Below are positions 59,155-64,000 of a stretch of 64,000 nucleotides of DNA, one piece after another (position 1 is the first letter of the stretch; the number at the start of each line of letters is the position of its first letter). The stretch comes from Alkalimarinus coralli (lineage in GTDB: Bacteria > Pseudomonadota > Gammaproteobacteria > Pseudomonadales > Oleiphilaceae). The notes below the pieces were generated by a model that saw only the letters and a program-made list of their open reading frames with translations, did no database searches and was not told where the DNA came from. Made by a program: the position numbers and the translations under genes. The stretch spans positions 2,442,001 to 2,506,000 of the forward strand of contig NZ_CP096016.1 in NCBI RefSeq assembly GCF_023650515.1, in the 5' to 3' direction.

Positions 59155-60446
59155 TGATATTTACTAGCCGACAGTTTTATTTATTTTCCGGTTACCACTC
59201 GCTACTCATTGGGCTGCTCCCCTTTTTTCTGCCCATACTGCTGTGGGAGAGCGGCGCATCACTGTCAATCATCTCTGGCTTTATTGCACTAACCGCTGTC
59301 AGTTTTATCGCCACATTATGGTGCTGGGATCGATTGAGATATAGCGGCATGTGGCGCTCGATTATCCTGCTCTCATTTCTGCTAGAGATGCTCATGGTCA
59401 TTGTCCTTACTGTGGCAGAAGGGCTATTAACATTTGCTTGTTTGGCTTGGCTAAATGGTGCCTATAGCTGTTTTTATTGGTCTACACACCGGGTCATGTT
59501 TAGTGAGGCCACCTCTCAGGAAAATACCGGAAAAACCTTTGGCAATATGCAGATAATTGTCGTTGTACTGCTTAAACTGGGCATTATTGCAGGGGCATAC
59601 TTGCTGGAAAATCAGGGCATGAGTGCAATAGTGCTGAGTTCTGCGGCCATAGCATCACTGGCTCTGTTAAACCTTATATCTATAAATCACTGGAACTTGC
59701 GCTCTGCCACCTCAGAAAAACAGACGCGCCCTCTTACCATTAATAACGTTAAATCGTTTAATGACTCAAATAACTCTAAATTTATATTTTTGCTTGATGG
59801 ACCGTTTCTATTTCTGGAAAGCTATTTCTGGATTCTTTCGCTCTATCTAATATCAGGTAGTAGTTATCTAACGCTGGGCATTATCGTTGTGTCACTGACC
59901 GCTCTGCTATCTATGCTGTTTTTCTTCATTAAAAATAGAATTGATCAAGCAAACTCCCAACGAATTTTTGCGGGCGCCGTATTGCTTTACGCGCTATCTT
60001 GGTTGTTGCGCGGAAACATTGACATCGGAGGTTCAGGCGTTGCGCTCTATGCAATGGTTTTGGTCATCGCGTTCATGACGACATTTTTCCGCCTTGCGTT
60101 CAACAAGCGTTTTTTCGACATCGCCAAAAGTTACACATCGCATGAGTATATTATTTTAAAGAGTTATTACTCCCAGTTTGGTATTGCGGTCTGCTTTGGT
60201 ATCGCATCGCTGCTTTTTGCCTTTGTGATTTCAGCAGATAGCAAACAATTGCTTACAGCCATGTACTGGCTGGCCTGCCCTATTGCTCTTGCCTATGGGG
60301 TTTATGCGCACCGTTTATTTAGCACGCTAAGCCTCTCTCCCTCCTCCACCAGGCATTCTGTAGACGATAACGCTACAGGTGAAGACTGGGCCGGGCACAA
60401 CAACAGGGCTATTAATCGATCACTACAATTGCAGGACAGCAGGTAA
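59154..60446 (+). CDS. MFS-like integral membrane transporter
   Basis: A 430-residue protein with about 12 membrane helices in two halves, separated by a soluble loop near residues 182-205. A periplasm-facing LLWESGASLSIISGF and the later NKRFFDIAKSYTSHEYIILKSYYSQF are notable. The overall form suggests a major facilitator-type exporter, but sequence signatures are weak. It directly follows two ATP-grasp genes and probably exports or imports their product. The C-terminal tail is soluble and Ser-rich. Confidence 0.7.
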   Translation: MIFTSRQFYLFSGYHSLLIGLLPFFLPILLWESGASLSIISGFIALTAVSFIATLWCWDRLRYSGMWRSIILLSFLLEMLMVIVLTVAEGLLTFACLAWLNGAYSCFYWSTHRVMFSEATSQENTGKTFGNMQIIVVVLLKLGIIAGAYLLENQGMSAIVLSSAAIASLALLNLISINHWNLRSATSEKQTRPLTINNVKSFNDSNNSKFIFLLDGPFLFLESYFWILSLYLISGSSYLTLGIIVVSLTALLSMLFFFIKNRIDQANSQRIFAGAVLLYALSWLLRGNIDIGGSGVALYAMVLVIAFMTTFFRLAFNKRFFDIAKSYTSHEYIILKSYYSQFGIAVCFGIASLLFAFVISADSKQLLTAMYWLACPIALAYGVYAHRLFSTLSLSPSSTRHSVDDNATGEDWAGHNNRAINRSLQLQDSR

Positions 60447-60450
60447 AAAT

Positions 60451-61074
60451 ATGAACAGCTCTATTTCAGGCAGCCTAGAGACGATTGACCAGATGATCAG
60501 CTTTATCGAGGGACTCTCAGATAAAGAGTATCAGTATATTGCCAAACCATTATTCGACAGTTCCATTGGTCAGCATTTGAGACATATAGTAGATCTCTAC
60601 CTCGCGTTGATGAGCAGCGCGCAGCTCGGCCGCATCAACTCAGCTAAAACGATCCGTTCTGCAAGCACGGCCAGCCCGGTTAGCACGATTAACTACGATA
60701 TTAGACGCCGAGGCGCGTTAATCGAAACTGAAAAACAGACCGGCCTTTCTGAGTTGGCAGATATTCGTGCATGGCTTATACAAAATAGCCACACAAACAT
60801 GACGCAGGAAGTATGGATCAGCACTGAAGTATCGTTATCGTCTCAGACAACTGAACTGTTTAAGTCCTCTCTAGGTCGAGAACTCTGCTTCGCCTCAAGT
60901 CATTTAACCCATCACTTAGCCATTATGGCCGCCATTGCCAAAGTATCAGGAAAGGACGTAGATTCTAGCATCGGCCTGGCGCCAACAACCGCAACATTTA
61001 CACGAGAACAAACTCAATGCACCGGAGGCAGTCAAACAGATAGCGCAACAAGGAATCAACTATGTGCACATTGA
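60451..61074 (+). CDS. DinB-like family protein
   Basis: A 207-residue helical protein of the DinB/YfiT type four-helix bundle. Likely metal ligands are His residues in SIGQHLRHIVDLY and SSHLTHHLAIMAAIAK. This superfamily includes thiol-dependent and metal-dependent transferases; the exact activity here is unknown. The ATG at 60451 has an AGG ribosome site five bases after the preceding stop; the longer frame starting at 60379 lies in the transporter gene. Its last 13 bases overlap the NRDE gene. Confidence 0.75.
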   Translation: MNSSISGSLETIDQMISFIEGLSDKEYQYIAKPLFDSSIGQHLRHIVDLYLALMSSAQLGRINSAKTIRSASTASPVSTINYDIRRRGALIETEKQTGLSELADIRAWLIQNSHTNMTQEVWISTEVSLSSQTTELFKSSLGRELCFASSHLTHHLAIMAAIAKVSGKDVDSSIGLAPTTATFTREQTQCTGGSQTDSATRNQLCAH

Positions 61075-61838
61075 GTTGGGCCGCATCAGGGTCAAGCTAT
61101 CAGTTGTTCTTCAATCGTGACGAACAGAGAACCAGGCAACCGGCGCTACCTCCTGAAATCATTACTCATGATGGCGTTTCGGCCCTGATGCCCGTAGACC
61201 CCCAAGGGGGTGGCAGCTGGATATCGGTTAATGAATACGGCCTAGGCCTGTGCCTGCTTAACTTTTATCAGGGCAGAACACCATCAGGCTCACTAACGAG
61301 CCGGGGACAATTGCTGCGCTCTCTCGCCTGCTTACCCACAATCAGTGAAGTCAGTGGGCATATTTATAATACACGTCTGACAAATTATGCGCCGTTCACC
61401 CTGGTAGTGTTTCAGCCAGTCTTCTCGAAAACAAGCCCTGCTACAGCCATTACCTACTTTCAATGGGACGGGCAGAGCCTCAGCAAAGGCAAGCCCAATA
61501 GCCCACTAACATCATCCTCTGTAGATTTTAACGTGGTTTCAGGTTGTCGCTATAACCGCTATACCGAACAGGTTGTACACCACACACCGTTGGAGCTTGT
61601 TGATTATCATCGAAGCCATGACGGGGAGAAAAACCACCGTTCTGTGTGTATGCATAGAGACGATGCCAAGACGGTAAGCCTGAGCCATATAACACTTTCA
61701 GGCCAAACGGCCAGTTTCCATTATCAACCCGGATCGCCCTGCGAAAACATGCCGGGTGAGACCTCTTCGATCACAGTAAGGCGTTACGATTCGTCATCAA
61801 GCGAGTTCAGTTTTTCAGAAATAGAATCAACCGTTTGA
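61062..61838 (+). CDS. NRDE (TANGO2-like) family protein
   Basis: A 258-residue protein with the NRDE family signature FNRDEQRTRQP. Cys at position 2 (MCTLSW) is the proposed N-terminal nucleophile. PQGGGSWISVNEYGLGLCLLNFYQG is also typical. The family is homologous to eukaryotic TANGO2, linked to haem or lipid handling, with unclear bacterial roles. An AAGGA ribosome site precedes the start, which overlaps the DinB-like gene. Its 3' end overlaps by 55 bases the convergent thioredoxin-like gene. Confidence 0.82.
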   Translation: MCTLSWAASGSSYQLFFNRDEQRTRQPALPPEIITHDGVSALMPVDPQGGGSWISVNEYGLGLCLLNFYQGRTPSGSLTSRGQLLRSLACLPTISEVSGHIYNTRLTNYAPFTLVVFQPVFSKTSPATAITYFQWDGQSLSKGKPNSPLTSSSVDFNVVSGCRYNRYTEQVVHHTPLELVDYHRSHDGEKNHRSVCMHRDDAKTVSLSHITLSGQTASFHYQPGSPCENMPGETSSITVRRYDSSSSEFSFSEIESTV

Positions 61839-62239
61839 GGCCCAAAAAGAACCTCTCTTGTCTTACCTGATCGATCAATAAGTACTGTCGCAGGTAAGAC
61901 AGCAGGCCGTTCTATCTTTATACTTTTTGACGGGTCATTGATAATCATACCGTAATTAATGCCCAGCGCCTCAGCTTCGCGCGCTAACTCTTCACCTAGC
62001 AGGCCATCAAAGTTAACGCCCAGAACCGCAATATCTGCTTTTTTATTCAGGAGGTTTAACTGGGGAATCTCTTCAATGCAGGGCTTACACCATGACGCCC
62101 AATAATTTATGACGAGCCAGTTATTTTTGAACTCATTCAACGGCTTCTGCTCACCATTGGACAGCGTGAACTCTACCTGCCCGCAGCCAGATATCATCAC
62201 ACTAATAATTAGCATCACCATACGAACAGAACCAACCAT
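61784..62239 (-). CDS. TlpA/ResA-like thioredoxin-fold lipoprotein
   Basis: A 151-residue lipoprotein. The signal ends in a lipobox MISGC and the mature protein has a thioredoxin fold with active site WASWCKPC. GVNFDGLLGEE and VLPATVLIDRSG (cis-Pro) follow. Such proteins reduce disulfides in the periplasm, for instance in cytochrome maturation. The ATG at 62239 with GAGGG ribosome site is preferred to 62257. Its last 55 bases overlap the NRDE gene on the other strand. Confidence 0.86.
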   Translation of the reverse strand: MVGSVRMVMLIISVMISGCGQVEFTLSNGEQKPLNEFKNNWLVINYWASWCKPCIEEIPQLNLLNKKADIAVLGVNFDGLLGEELAREAEALGINYGMIINDPSKSIKIERPAVLPATVLIDRSGKTREVLFGPQTVDSISEKLNSLDDES

Positions 62240-62337
62240 TACACCCTCGCAAAACAATAAGATAATGTGCCAATAATGATACGCTAACAGAAATCTTATA
62301 GAATAGCGGCATTCGATTCAGCAAAGTAGGAATAACC

Positions 62338-62691
62338 ATGACAACTAACGCAACGATCTATCATAACCCTCGATGCTCAAAGTCACGTCAAACCCTGGCG
62401 CTATTAGAAGAAAAGGGGGTTAACCCCGAGATTGTTCTGTACCTGGAGACGCCGCCATCAGCAGAGCAGTTAAAAGACATTTTAGCCAAGCTATCTATGC
62501 AGCCCAGACAGCTAATGCGCACGAAAGAGGCGCTATACAAAGAAAACGGTTTGGCTGATACCTCTTTGTCTGACGACCAGCTTATTGATGCCATGGTCAA
62601 GTTCCCCAAATTGATTGAGCGCCCCATTGTGATTGCAAATAACAAAGCGGCTTTGGGCCGCCCTCCTGAAGACGTGCTTGAGATTTTATAA
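62338..62691 (+). CDS. arsC: ArsC-family reductase (arsenate reductase-like)
   Basis: A 117-residue ArsC-family protein with the catalytic Cys in YHNPRCSKSRQTLALLE and the RPIVIANNKAALGRPPE region containing the substrate-binding Arg. It is of the glutaredoxin-linked arsenate reductase type. No arsenic-efflux genes are nearby, so it may be a general ArsC/YffB-like thiol reductase. A terminator follows at 62745-62783. Confidence 0.85.
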   Translation: MTTNATIYHNPRCSKSRQTLALLEEKGVNPEIVLYLETPPSAEQLKDILAKLSMQPRQLMRTKEALYKENGLADTSLSDDQLIDAMVKFPKLIERPIVIANNKAALGRPPEDVLEIL

Positions 62692-62739
62692 GCGCGTCAA
62701 TCGTGAACTCATGCATCTGCATAAATTCACCCGGGCTGA

Positions 62740-63405
<666 letters not shown>

Positions 63406-63434
63406 CGACGAAAAACCAATAGAGATAAAGCAAC

Positions 63435-63800
63435 ATGACACTGAACCAAAAAGTTAAATATTCCCAAGCCATCGCACTACTATCTTATCTGTTGCTGCTG
63501 GTTCTAATGGTCATATCGACTATTTTTTCTACACTCCCGCCAGAAGCATCCAGAGGTTTTATGCTGGCGATTAAAGTGGTTCCACTGATCATTTTTTTAC
63601 CTGGGCTACTAAAAGGCAATCTTAGAGCCCATATTTGGTTATGCTTCGTCGTACTATTCTATTTTACGCGATCTGTTGTAGATGCGTTCCTGACAGAAGG
63701 CGCTATATTGGAAGCCATCACAACAGCGACGACTGTGGTTTTATTTCTTGCGTCGATGATGAATGTCTACTGGCAAAAGCGCACCGGAGTTCAACTGTAA
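63435..63800 (+). CDS. DUF2069 family membrane protein
   Basis: A 121-residue protein with four predicted helices, matching the DUF2069 pattern: LPLIIFLPGLLKGNLRAHIWLCFVVLFYFTRSVVDAF. In other gammaproteobacteria this family is commonly found beside wrbA, as here. Function is unknown. Confidence 0.85.
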   Translation: MTLNQKVKYSQAIALLSYLLLLVLMVISTIFSTLPPEASRGFMLAIKVVPLIIFLPGLLKGNLRAHIWLCFVVLFYFTRSVVDAFLTEGAILEAITTATTVVLFLASMMNVYWQKRTGVQL

Positions 63801-63943
63801 TCTCTGTGCACATCAGATAACGATAATCCCTGCGGGCCTCAGGCATAAAGCTAAACAACCGTTATACTTAATATGCAATCAAGCACCACCAGTAGTACTA
63901 GCGGCTATTTTTCTGGTTAACTTAGACGGACTGTATCATTAAA

Positions 63944-64000
63944 ATGAATAATGTTGTTTCGCAAAAAATAAAAAAAACATTGGCTCTATCCGACGTTGTT
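63944..64000 (+). CDS. Start of a truncated gene at the window edge
   Basis: An ATG at 63944 opens a frame that continues to the edge for 19 codons, beginning NNVVSQKIKKTLALSDVV. No family can be assigned from so little sequence, and the ribosome site is weak. Confidence 0.4.
   Translation, partial: MNNVVSQKIKKTLALSDVV

Overview
The window comes from a Gram-negative gammaproteobacterium of moderate G+C content, most like the marine Pseudomonas/Marinobacter/Oleiphilus-type lineages. This rests on gene order: dnaE-accA-tilS-pyrG-kdsA-eno-ftsB-ispD-ispF-truD-surE-pcm-nlpD-rpoS is the arrangement known from Pseudomonas and relatives, as are rnfABCDGE-nth and the dcd/apbC/metG neighbourhood. I cannot name the species. 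I saw no rRNA, tRNA, CRISPR array, prophage or intact transposase.

Layout. (1) 27-4662, minus strand: avtA, a DUF416 gene, a class II aldolase-like gene, an MFS transporter and dcd. (2) 4951-18490, minus strand: a Wzx/Wzy-type exopolysaccharide locus with a priming sugar transferase, a secreted glycosidase-like protein, flippase, two GT2 enzymes, polymerase/ligase, a GT4 enzyme, chain-length protein, outer-membrane exporter, a degenerate CpsD-like ATPase and a GNAT protein. A polysaccharide deacetylase diverges from it at 18650. (3) 19709-22201, plus strand: fetAB, an outer-membrane barrel protein and an orphan ribbon-helix-helix gene. Blocks 2 and 3 lie between dcd and apbC, which are close neighbours in Pseudomonas. 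(4) 22169-32757: apbC (minus), then metG, rnfABCDGE, nth and a phosphoribosyltransferase (plus). (5) 32758-36480: modABC and a chalcone-isomerase-like secreted protein, flanked by about 130-bp inverted repeats. (6) 36649-54598, minus strand: the long housekeeping block from dnaE down to rpoS. A 140-bp MITE sits between eno and ftsB. (7) 54647-63800: a PAS/degenerate-GGDEF protein with a hexanucleotide repeat, a second copy of the same MITE, a YHS-domain protein, a tightly packed five-gene cassette (two ATP-grasp proteins, an MFS-like protein, DinB-like, NRDE/TANGO2-like), a TlpA-like lipoprotein, an ArsC-family protein, WrbA and DUF2069. The first bases of another gene lie at the right edge.

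How it works together. The EPS genes cover priming, assembly, flipping, polymerisation, export and modification of one surface polysaccharide. The Rnf genes encode a complete membrane ferredoxin:NAD oxidoreductase. The modABC genes supply molybdate. The large minus-strand block serves replication, fatty-acid, CTP, Kdo and isoprenoid synthesis, cell division and the general stress response.

Most worth a second look: the ATP-grasp/MFS/DinB/NRDE cassette (57393-61838), which has the form of a small-molecule synthesis and transport unit I cannot match to a known pathway; two nearly identical MITEs with 5-bp target duplications, one supplying a spurious in-frame extension to ftsB; the inverted repeats around modABC; and several catalytic-motif losses (CpsD-like P-loop, GGDEF, glycosidase nucleophile).
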